Source: Bacillota bacterium (GTDB taxonomy: Bacteria; Bacillota_I; Bacilli_A; RFN20; CAG-826). Taken from it: a stretch of 26,256 nt of DNA. Every line of letters begins with the position of its first letter. The stretch's first letter is position 1. Shown here one piece after another: positions 8,655 to 15,657 of the stretch. The translations under genes were made by a program, and so were the position numbers. Location: assembly GCA_023457325.1 (NCBI GenBank), contig JAEWLX010000035.1, positions 1-26,256 on the forward strand, given 5' to 3'. A model generated the notes under the pieces. That model saw only the letters and a list, made by a program, of their open reading frames with translations, ran no database searches and was not told where the DNA came from.

Positions 8655-11345
8655 ATGAATAAGATTTTTGCTAAAGCGTCTGTCGTCCTTATGGCCATAT
8701 TCCTCGTTGCTTGTGGTGAACAAACACTCGACTTTGATTCATTAGGTGAAAATGAATTTGAATCGAGCGAAACAAAAGGCGAAATTGGTTCTTTCTCTTT
8801 ATTAACTCCGATTGATAATGCTTCCACGGTGGAATTACCGACTTTCACATGGGAAGAGGCAGAAAACGCAACTAACTACACTTTGGAAGTTGCCTCGACA
8901 ACAACCTTTGAAAAGGGAACAGACTTAATACCTCTGCTAGACACCGAACTATATTTAAAGAAGCAAGGAATTGCGACCACTTCGTTTGATTTATCAGCCT
9001 CGATTCGCATCAAGGATCGCTCGTATTATTGGCGTGTTACAGCCTACAATGATGATCACAGCAAAGCGTGTAATCAAGCATATGGTTCATTTTATTTAGC
9101 CGCCAATGCCAATGAAGAAATTCCTTTTGAAATTGGCGACATCGAAGACTGGACTACCCATCCTAAAGGGAGTCAAGCCGACATCTCGATAAATAATACA
9201 AATTTCTTTGGCAATAACAAAGAATCTTTAGCGATTGAATTCACGATGGAACAAACCAAAACAGGAAATGTTGAAAGTGATGGGTGGATTGTTGTGACAA
9301 AATCAGCAGAGATGGAGCTCTACGGCACTGATTCTTTATATTTTAATTTCTATTATATGGGTCATGATGCCGACATATTCGTTCGCTTTTTAGATAGCGA
9401 CAATGAGTATTGGCACTGCGAAATTCAAGTCGCGAGAAATTCGAAACAAACAGTCATTCTTGATTTTGATGATTTTCAATTAAGAACAAGAGAATCCTAT
9501 ATAGGTGATCGCGTTTTTGGCTATCAAAACATCAAGTATTTTGAAGTCGTATTTGAACAAAGTTATGGCGATGGTGTTTGTCTTTTTTCCGATGTTAAGG
9601 CTATTCGCTATGAACGCTATGCGCATATGTTCGTCGATACCATTGATTTTAACGACTATGAAAAAAGCACATGGACGAATGAGGCATATGATTTCAATCC
9701 GACAATCGGAGATGAAGGTCATAGTTTAACTTTAAATTACGATGCCAGTGCAAACGATTACAATACTAAAGGCATTGGAACTGCTGGCTATGGTTTTGTT
9801 CGTATTCCAATCAATCGCTATTTTACCAAGGGTGATGCCATCAAACTTGATGTCAAATATACTGGCTATGCAACGGCGAACATGATTCTTCGCATTTATG
9901 AGCAAGATACCGATCGCTGGTCATACACACATCCCTTCTCCAACCTAGTTGCAGGCGAGTATAAAACAATAATTATCCCCTATGGAGCTTTTGAAGAAAG
10001 CCAAATTATGGGTGATGGAACCAAGCAGTTTTACTATATTCTCAACATGCAATTTGGTTTAAATAAAATCTATGGTTCAGGGACGCTTTCGTTTAGCAAT
10101 TTTGAGATTGTGTCACTTGATAATGAAATAGATGATGAAGAGCGAATTGCCAATGTCGGTATGGATGGCGTTATTGAAAACTTTGATTCATATGAAACAT
10201 CAAACGAGCTTTATTATAAGTGGATTCTATCTAGCGCAAATAAAGACGAATATATCGCTCTAGAAAAAGATTACAAGACTGGTGGGAGTGCCAATAAAGC
10301 CGCGGGTAAAATTACCTATAAATCGGACATGAGCATGGCCACCTACACCGTTCCGACGAGCGTGACAACCGAAGGAACAAATGCTCTTTCGATTTGGATT
10401 AAAGACGGAACTTTAAAATCAGATAACGCTGCTTTTAATTATTTAGATGATGCCCATCCGCAGATGACAATTCAACTTCGCCTTGAAACCGGCGAAGAAT
10501 ATCGCTACACAATTTCGGCCCTTAAAGGAGCTTGGTACGAATATAATATTCCGTATTCCCTTTTTACGATTAATAATCCCGAATTATTTTTTGAAGGACC
10601 AGCCCCAATAACCGGCGAAGCGATTTCTCATTTCTCAATTGGTATTCAATACTTCTATAAACTGGAAAATGGGACGTCATATCCTGTTTACACTCAAAGA
10701 AACCCCGTTTACTTGGATAATATCAAACTTACAACTGCTTCTTCTTATGGAGAAACTGTCAAGGAAAAAGTTTTAATTCCCGATAGCGAAGATGCAAAGT
10801 TATGTTATATCGATGACTTTGAGGATTATCAGAATGATAATGAATTGTCCGAAATGTGGTCTGATGGTGTAGGTTATCCTTACTCAGAGATGACGATCTC
10901 GAATAATACGGCAGGTCAAATTAATAACGAACAAAGCATGAGGCTTAAATATCAAGGAAATTCAACTTCAGTTAATTATTTCTTGGCAACGAATTTTGCC
11001 GATGATGTCGATGCTCGTGGTATGAAAATATCCCTATTAGGTGATAATAAAGCCACAGTATATATCAACATTTATATGGAAATGTCAGGAACAATTGTTC
11101 AATTCCGACACACAATGACAAACCTTGCAAACGTATGGAAGGAATATGCAATTGGCTTTGATAATTTTGCTAATCTTTCAAGTTCATCGTCTGTCTTGAT
11201 AACCCGCAATAATGTTAAATTAATTAAGAAAATCACCTTTGGTATTGTCAATAATGTCGATGCAAACATAAGTCACGTATATGTTGATAATATGATTTTT
11301 GATGGAAATATGACTTATAGTCATTTGTCATCAACCACTTTGTAA
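8655..11345 (+). CDS. Large lipoprotein with FN3-like domain and four jelly-roll sugar-binding-like modules
   Basis: An 896-residue lipoprotein with lipobox 'LVAC' (Cys20). After it comes a fibronectin-III-like domain (about residues 35-150; 'YTLEVASTTTF', 'YYWRVTAYND'). Four beta-sandwich modules follow, beginning near residues 155, 329, 504 and 716. The last three start with very similar strands, 'DTIDFNDYEKS', 'VIENFDSYETS' and 'YIDDFEDYQND', and modules end with strands such as 'YLDNIKL' and 'YVDNMIF', a CBM11/galactose-binding-like pattern. No catalytic motif was seen, so it probably holds glycan at the cell surface for the neighbouring GH-A lipoprotein and importer. ATG 8655 is preferred because GAGG (8643-8646) is 8 nt upstream; the ATG at 8649, which overlaps the preceding stop as ATGA, would leave only 2 nt. 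Confidence 0.8.
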   Translation: MNKIFAKASVVLMAIFLVACGEQTLDFDSLGENEFESSETKGEIGSFSLLTPIDNASTVELPTFTWEEAENATNYTLEVASTTTFEKGTDLIPLLDTELYLKKQGIATTSFDLSASIRIKDRSYYWRVTAYNDDHSKACNQAYGSFYLAANANEEIPFEIGDIEDWTTHPKGSQADISINNTNFFGNNKESLAIEFTMEQTKTGNVESDGWIVVTKSAEMELYGTDSLYFNFYYMGHDADIFVRFLDSDNEYWHCEIQVARNSKQTVILDFDDFQLRTRESYIGDRVFGYQNIKYFEVVFEQSYGDGVCLFSDVKAIRYERYAHMFVDTIDFNDYEKSTWTNEAYDFNPTIGDEGHSLTLNYDASANDYNTKGIGTAGYGFVRIPINRYFTKGDAIKLDVKYTGYATANMILRIYEQDTDRWSYTHPFSNLVAGEYKTIIIPYGAFEESQIMGDGTKQFYYILNMQFGLNKIYGSGTLSFSNFEIVSLDNEIDDEERIANVGMDGVIENFDSYETSNELYYKWILSSANKDEYIALEKDYKTGGSANKAAGKITYKSDMSMATYTVPTSVTTEGTNALSIWIKDGTLKSDNAAFNYLDDAHPQMTIQLRLETGEEYRYTISALKGAWYEYNIPYSLFTINNPELFFEGPAPITGEAISHFSIGIQYFYKLENGTSYPVYTQRNPVYLDNIKLTTASSYGETVKEKVLIPDSEDAKLCYIDDFEDYQNDNELSEMWSDGVGYPYSEMTISNNTAGQINNEQSMRLKYQGNSTSVNYFLATNFADDVDARGMKISLLGDNKATVYINIYMEMSGTIVQFRHTMTNLANVWKEYAIGFDNFANLSSSSSVLITRNNVKLIKKITFGIVNNVDANISHVYVDNMIFDGNMTYSHLSSTTL

Positions 11346-11357
11346 GGAGGCGAAAGC

Positions 11358-12380
11358 ATGAAACTGAAGAAATACGAAAACAACCCAATTCTTCTTAAAA
11401 ACGAAAGAAATGATTGGGAATCGCTGTGCGTCTTAAATCCGGCCGTCATTTATCATGATGAAGAAAAGCTTTTCTATATGCTTTATCGCGCGGCAGGTAA
11501 TGATGAAGAACATCTAATATATCTTGGCCTTGCCACTAGCAAAGATGGCTTTCATTTTCAAAGAGAATCCGATTTGCCGCTTCTTTCTGCTGATCCAAAT
11601 GGACCTGATGCTGGCGGGATAGAAGATCCACGCCTAATTAAAATGGGAGATTATTTTTATCTTACCTACGCCTCACGCCCTTTTCCACCAGGTCAATACT
11701 GGCGGCTTGATAAAAAGGTTTTTGGTTTTAAGCCTGAATTTGGACCCAAGTGTCTTATCTATAATTCGACGGCTACTCACTTAGCGGTTTCGAAAGATTT
11801 GCGTAATTGGAAGAAGCTCGGACGCCTCACTGACTCGCGCTTCGATGATCGAGATGTTGTCCTTTTCCCTGAAAAAATTAACAATCGTTTTGTCATGATT
11901 TCACGGGGCATGGAACGGTGCGGAGATGGCTATCCTAATCCTAAGCCCGCTATTTACATTTCCTATAGTGATGATTTGCTTGAATGGGAACAGTATGATT
12001 TATTAATGCAAGGCGAGACGTGGTGGGAGGATGGAAAAATTGGCGGATCGACGCCACCAATAAGAACGGATGAGGGCTGGCTTTTTATCTATCATGGTGT
12101 TAGCAGCAAAGACAAAGCATATCGCGTCGGAGCCGTGTTGTTAGACTTAAATAATCCAAGCCGTATCATCGCCCGAACAAAAGATTATATTATGGAGCCC
12201 GAATATGAATATGAGACGGCCGGTTATTATAATGGCTGCGTTTTTCCAACGGGCATCGTTTTAAAAGAAGGAACTCTATATATATATTATGGAGGTGCTG
12301 ATAAAAATATTGCTGTGGCGACGTGCAATCTTCATGAGCTGTTGGCTTTTCTTAAGAAACAAGGAGGTGGCAAACGATGA
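11358..12380 (+). CDS. GH130 glycoside phosphorylase/hydrolase (mannoside type), second copy
   Basis: A 340-residue cytoplasmic beta-propeller of family GH130, from a different subgroup than the one at 2697. Signatures are 'NPAVIYHD', 'FYMLYRAAG', 'GIEDPRLIKMGDYFYLTY' with likely catalytic Asp90, 'DDRDVVLFPEKINNRFVMISR', 'GGSTPPIRTDEGWLFIYHG' and 'IYYGGADKNIAVAT'. Known members with the 'GIEDPRI/L' and 'FPE' form act on manno-oligosaccharides (beta-1,4 or beta-1,2) by phosphorolysis, others are hydrolases; sequence alone does not settle this. A very good ribosome site, AAGGAGG, lies upstream of the ATG. Its end overlaps the next gene by 4 nt (ATGA). Two different GH130 enzymes in one operon recall paired systems in which one acts on oligomannosides and the other on a terminal disaccharide. 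Confidence 0.9.
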   Translation: MKLKKYENNPILLKNERNDWESLCVLNPAVIYHDEEKLFYMLYRAAGNDEEHLIYLGLATSKDGFHFQRESDLPLLSADPNGPDAGGIEDPRLIKMGDYFYLTYASRPFPPGQYWRLDKKVFGFKPEFGPKCLIYNSTATHLAVSKDLRNWKKLGRLTDSRFDDRDVVLFPEKINNRFVMISRGMERCGDGYPNPKPAIYISYSDDLLEWEQYDLLMQGETWWEDGKIGGSTPPIRTDEGWLFIYHGVSSKDKAYRVGAVLLDLNNPSRIIARTKDYIMEPEYEYETAGYYNGCVFPTGIVLKEGTLYIYYGGADKNIAVATCNLHELLAFLKKQGGGKR

Positions 12381-13666
12381 AAATGAGTAGAATTTTCATT
12401 TTATTACCGCTTGTATTTGCAACGCTTACTTCCTGTGATGACCCTAAGCAAGATGGCTATCGTTATGTTGCGCCTGATCCAGTTGTAAATTTTATGCTCA
12501 ATTATCGCAAGAGTGAAGCAACTCTCCCCAGTGGCTATATTGCCGTGGGTGATGATTTGTTATACCAGCAAAATAAAGTTGTTATCGGTGAACTAGTGAG
12601 TGAACCAACTGATCCTGAACGTGAAGGCTATTCCTTTTCGGGATGGTTTAACGAAAAAGAATGTCTCGAAGAATGGGATTTTGCAAACGATCAAGCAGAG
12701 GGCAATATGTTTTTATATGCGAAATGGCATCTTGAACAAGAAAATCCCTATATTGAACCGGAATATATACCAGTTGAAAGGATCGATGATGACATGAGTC
12801 AAAATTTTATCTTTGAAAGCGTGTGTAACATACCGATTGAAAGCGGAATTGTCAACTTAACGAGGGCGGCTATTCGCCGTTTAGAAAATTCGGCGGATGA
12901 TTGTCTTGATAATATTGGCTATGTCCGTAAAAGCGCGACTCAAATCATTTCTGCGACATATAATCCTTCGACGAACACCGTGAGCATCGCCACTTCCTAT
13001 CAAGGAGTGAACAGTCAACATACGGCATTAGTCGTCGATGTAACCGCCTCTTATCTTTTAAGTGGCTCATATGAGACCAAGGCTAGTAATTATGAAAATA
13101 AAGAAGGCGAAGAGCTTAATCATCGTGTTTTGCTCGGCGGCTCTTCTTCAATGGAAAACTGGGATACATCAATTCAAGACCTCGATCCGATTATTAGTTA
13201 TAACCACGGAATCGGCGGAACAACTGTCCAACACTGGATAAATTCACTAGCGAGACGTCTTCTTTATCCGTATTCACCAAAAGCCGTTGTTTTATATGTT
13301 GGCATTAATAATATTATTAATAGCAAGGAAAGTGGGCAAGTTACTGGTGATTTGCTAATTGATCTTTTTGACGATATTCACGAACACCTTCCCAACTCAC
13401 AAATCTTTTATGTTTTAATGAATAAGCTACCGGGATTTCCCCAATATACTGAAGAAATTATCACCGGCAACAATATTGTTATCGACTACGCTCAGCAAAG
13501 TAACAACGCAACGTGGCTTAAACCAATCGATGCTGGCACGGTCTTGCTTAAGCCGACAGGCTCTCCCAATGTCGCCTATTTCTTAGGCGATGGCCTTCAT
13601 TTATCTCGTTATGGCTATGTGTTGTGGGGCGGGCAAATCAAAAAAGCCTTGATGGAAAATTTATGA
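12377..13666 (+). CDS. SGNH/GDSL esterase lipoprotein with an InlB-type repeat
   Basis: A 429-residue exported lipoprotein, lipobox 'LTSC' (Cys20). Residues about 65-118 form one InlB B-repeat-like (Listeria-Bacteroides, Flg_new) unit: 'REGYSFSGWFNEKECLEEWD' then 'NMFLYAKWH'. A beta-rich middle part (about 130-245) is unrecognised. From about residue 250 comes an SGNH hydrolase domain: 'LLGGSSSMENW' with likely nucleophile Ser257, 'NHGIGGTTVQHW' (block II Gly), 'VVLYVGINNI' (block III Asn) and 'GDGLHLSRYGY' with Asp405 and His408 (block V). It probably removes acyl, perhaps acetyl, groups from glycan outside the cell. The ATG overlaps the upstream stop (ATGA) with GGAGG 9-10 nt before it. The join of the InlB repeat to an esterase is uncommon to my knowledge. 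Confidence 0.82.
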   Translation: MKMSRIFILLPLVFATLTSCDDPKQDGYRYVAPDPVVNFMLNYRKSEATLPSGYIAVGDDLLYQQNKVVIGELVSEPTDPEREGYSFSGWFNEKECLEEWDFANDQAEGNMFLYAKWHLEQENPYIEPEYIPVERIDDDMSQNFIFESVCNIPIESGIVNLTRAAIRRLENSADDCLDNIGYVRKSATQIISATYNPSTNTVSIATSYQGVNSQHTALVVDVTASYLLSGSYETKASNYENKEGEELNHRVLLGGSSSMENWDTSIQDLDPIISYNHGIGGTTVQHWINSLARRLLYPYSPKAVVLYVGINNIINSKESGQVTGDLLIDLFDDIHEHLPNSQIFYVLMNKLPGFPQYTEEIITGNNIVIDYAQQSNNATWLKPIDAGTVLLKPTGSPNVAYFLGDGLHLSRYGYVLWGGQIKKALMENL

Positions 13667-13676
13667 GGTATGAAGG

Positions 13677-14165
13677 GTGAGAATTATCGTTGATAATCAC
13701 AATAAATATAAGCATTTTAATCGACAATATACTGTCGCATTAGGGCTTTATCTTGGTTTTAGTTTATTGTTTATCGCCGGGATTCTTACTCTCTTTTTCA
13801 CTTCGAAAGAAGATTATCTAGTTCTGATGATAGCGGTGATTGTTCTAACGATCATTTTAGTTTGGGGAACAATCTATTTTTTTACAAATCCGTTTCGCTC
13901 TCTTCGCTATTTAAGAAATTTCTATAAAGATCTTCAAGCTGGGCTGTTTGATGAAAGTGTTTTGACCTTGAAAAGGATAAGCGAGGACAAAGCCATCAAG
14001 CGAGGTGTTGAATTGATTAAGGTTTTCGCCGTTGAACACTTGAAGGGTCAAGACTACGAACGCGAAGTCTATTTGCTCGAAGAAGTAGAAAATCTCGACT
14101 TTGGTGTATTAATTAAAGTCCGGACATTTTCCAATATAATTGTTTCTTATGAGGTTCTTCCATGA
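13677..14165 (+). CDS. Small two-helix membrane protein of unknown function
   Basis: A 162-residue protein I do not recognise. Two membrane helices lie in the first half (about residues 20-41 and 49-69), and the remaining roughly 90 residues form a charged, probably cytoplasmic domain ('FRSLRYLRNFYKDLQAGLFD', then 'YEREVYLLEEVENLDFG'). The start is GTG at 13677 with GAGG (13665-13668) 8 nt upstream, inside the preceding stop region; an ATG at 13670 is out of frame and stops quickly. It overlaps the next gene by 4 nt (ATGA), implying coupled translation, and belongs to a three-gene membrane block between the esterase and the ATPase. A role in assembling or regulating the transporter or the surface enzymes is possible but unproven. 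Confidence 0.75.
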   Translation: MRIIVDNHNKYKHFNRQYTVALGLYLGFSLLFIAGILTLFFTSKEDYLVLMIAVIVLTIILVWGTIYFFTNPFRSLRYLRNFYKDLQAGLFDESVLTLKRISEDKAIKRGVELIKVFAVEHLKGQDYEREVYLLEEVENLDFGVLIKVRTFSNIIVSYEVLP

Positions 14166-14776
14166 AAATTTTTTCAAAAGCAGCCTTTATAAGAAGCATT
14201 CACTATGATTGGATATATTATGCTTTAAGTTTTTTTGCCGTTATTGGCTTGTGGAGTTGGGCTTTTGGCATCCTCCATCGTCCGAAGCCTTATGAGAAAT
14301 TGGATATCTTTGTTGCCGCCCAAATTCAAAATGATACATTTTGTCAAAAGATTAAGGAAGAATTTAGCGCCGATGGGCTTAAATTAGTCGAGAGCAATCA
14401 GGCATTACCAAATGACAATGCCTTTCAATCAAAACTTCAGGTTGTCGGCTATAATGCCTCTGATTTATTGATTCTTCCAGAGAGTGTTTTTACCAACATT
14501 CATTTCTCAGAAGTGTTCATCGAGATTGATGAAGCGCTAAAAGACGATTATTTGAGCGGTCAAGAAGTTTTTTATAAGCACGAAGGACGCGATTACGGCC
14601 TGTTAGTTAGAGGGGGAGAAAAAGAATCGTGGCTTGATGAGTATTTAAATTTTGATGTGAATGATAATTACTATCTCTTTATCTCTGGTGCAAGTCATAA
14701 TATTGGCGATAAAGGTAATTATCAAACAAACGAATTCGATTTAGCACTGGCTGTTTTGTCTTATGTAGTAAGGTAA
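14162..14776 (+). CDS. Membrane-anchored protein with a solute-binding-protein-like fragment, unknown function
   Basis: A 204-residue protein with one membrane helix (about residues 16-37, 'YALSFFAVIGLWSWAFGI') and an outside domain. There is no lipobox, so it stays anchored by that helix. The domain begins 'YEKLDIFVAAQIQNDTFCQK', followed later by 'NASDLLILPESVF', which resembles the first lobe of type II periplasmic binding proteins (strand, helix, then 'D-L-L-I-L'). It is far too short for a whole binding protein (usually over 350 residues), so it may be a one-lobe remnant or an analogue. It is coupled by ATGA to the gene before it and lies 4 nt from the YesL-like gene after it. The resemblance is by eye only; the function is unknown. 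Confidence 0.7.
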   Translation: MKIFSKAAFIRSIHYDWIYYALSFFAVIGLWSWAFGILHRPKPYEKLDIFVAAQIQNDTFCQKIKEEFSADGLKLVESNQALPNDNAFQSKLQVVGYNASDLLILPESVFTNIHFSEVFIEIDEALKDDYLSGQEVFYKHEGRDYGLLVRGGEKESWLDEYLNFDVNDNYYLFISGASHNIGDKGNYQTNEFDLALAVLSYVVR

Positions 14777-14780
14777 AAAA

Positions 14781-15641
14781 ATGAAAGAAAAAATACGTGA
14801 GAAAGACTTTAGCAAAAAAGAACTTCCGAAAAACCGTCGAGAGCTCTTTCGCGATATTTTGTTTAATCACACGTCAACGCTAATTAATACAAGTTTGCTA
14901 ACCGCTCTTTTTGCTTTGCCGTTTATTATCATTTTTGCCGTTTTTTATGCGATGCTTGTGATGGCAAGCAACAACCAAGAACCATTCAATGTTTTGTTTT
15001 CACTTCTTTTTTATGGTTGCCTCAGCGCGACACCAGCCTTGATTTTAGCTTTAGTGGGCCTTTCTGGCGCATACGGGGTCGCAAAACGTTTGGTATGGGG
15101 CGAAGGTGTCATGCTTAAAATTCATTTCTTCAGCGCCCTTAAAAGCGATTTCAAGAAAACGATTATAATTTCCGCTTTGATCGCGTTATCTTCTTTCTTG
15201 TTAGTGGTCGGTGGCGTCTATTTATCGATATTCTATGTCAGTGCCCCAATTCCAACCGGAATCGGTATCGGCCTTTTGGTAGTTCAATTCTTACTAATGA
15301 CGATGACTGGTTGTTACTTTTATGCATATCAACCCGTCTATCAAAATACGTTTGGCCAGACTTTTAAAAATTCTTTTTTAATCGCAACGGCGCGCTTGCC
15401 ATTTACAATGTTATTTTATCTAATATCGCCTTGCATTATTGTCGTTTTGACTTTTGTTCATTATATCGCCAGTTTCATCGCCTTATTTCTTTTCGTATTA
15501 TTTAGTTTTGGCGGTGTTGTTTTATGGACTTTACTAGCCCATTCAAGCTTTGATCGTTTCATTAACGCTGAGCATTATCCCGCTTATGTTCGACGCGGTT
15601 TATATACACCAAATAGTAAGAAAGAGGAGGAAGTAGGTTAA
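14781..15641 (+). CDS. YesL-like (DUF624-type) integral membrane protein
   Basis: A 286-residue membrane protein with about six hydrophobic segments between residues 38 and 255. The layout is like YesL/DUF624 proteins: a basic N-terminus, paired helices, the cytoplasmic stretch 'GVAKRLVWGEGVMLKIHFFSALKSDF' (in parts, AKRLVWGEG and HFFSALKSDFKKT) and a similar repeat of helices ('GQTFKNSFLIATARLP'). YesL proteins commonly accompany LplABC-type sugar uptake operons, which is exactly this context; their molecular role is not known. The C-terminal tail is charged (KKEEEVG). The length is longer than the roughly 210 residues of B. subtilis YesL, so the family assignment is moderate. AAGG lies just before the ATG. 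Confidence 0.7.
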   Translation: MKEKIREKDFSKKELPKNRRELFRDILFNHTSTLINTSLLTALFALPFIIIFAVFYAMLVMASNNQEPFNVLFSLLFYGCLSATPALILALVGLSGAYGVAKRLVWGEGVMLKIHFFSALKSDFKKTIIISALIALSSFLLVVGGVYLSIFYVSAPIPTGIGIGLLVVQFLLMTMTGCYFYAYQPVYQNTFGQTFKNSFLIATARLPFTMLFYLISPCIIVVLTFVHYIASFIALFLFVLFSFGGVVLWTLLAHSSFDRFINAEHYPAYVRRGLYTPNSKKEEEVG

Positions 15642-15657
15642 TTCCGAAATTGACAAT

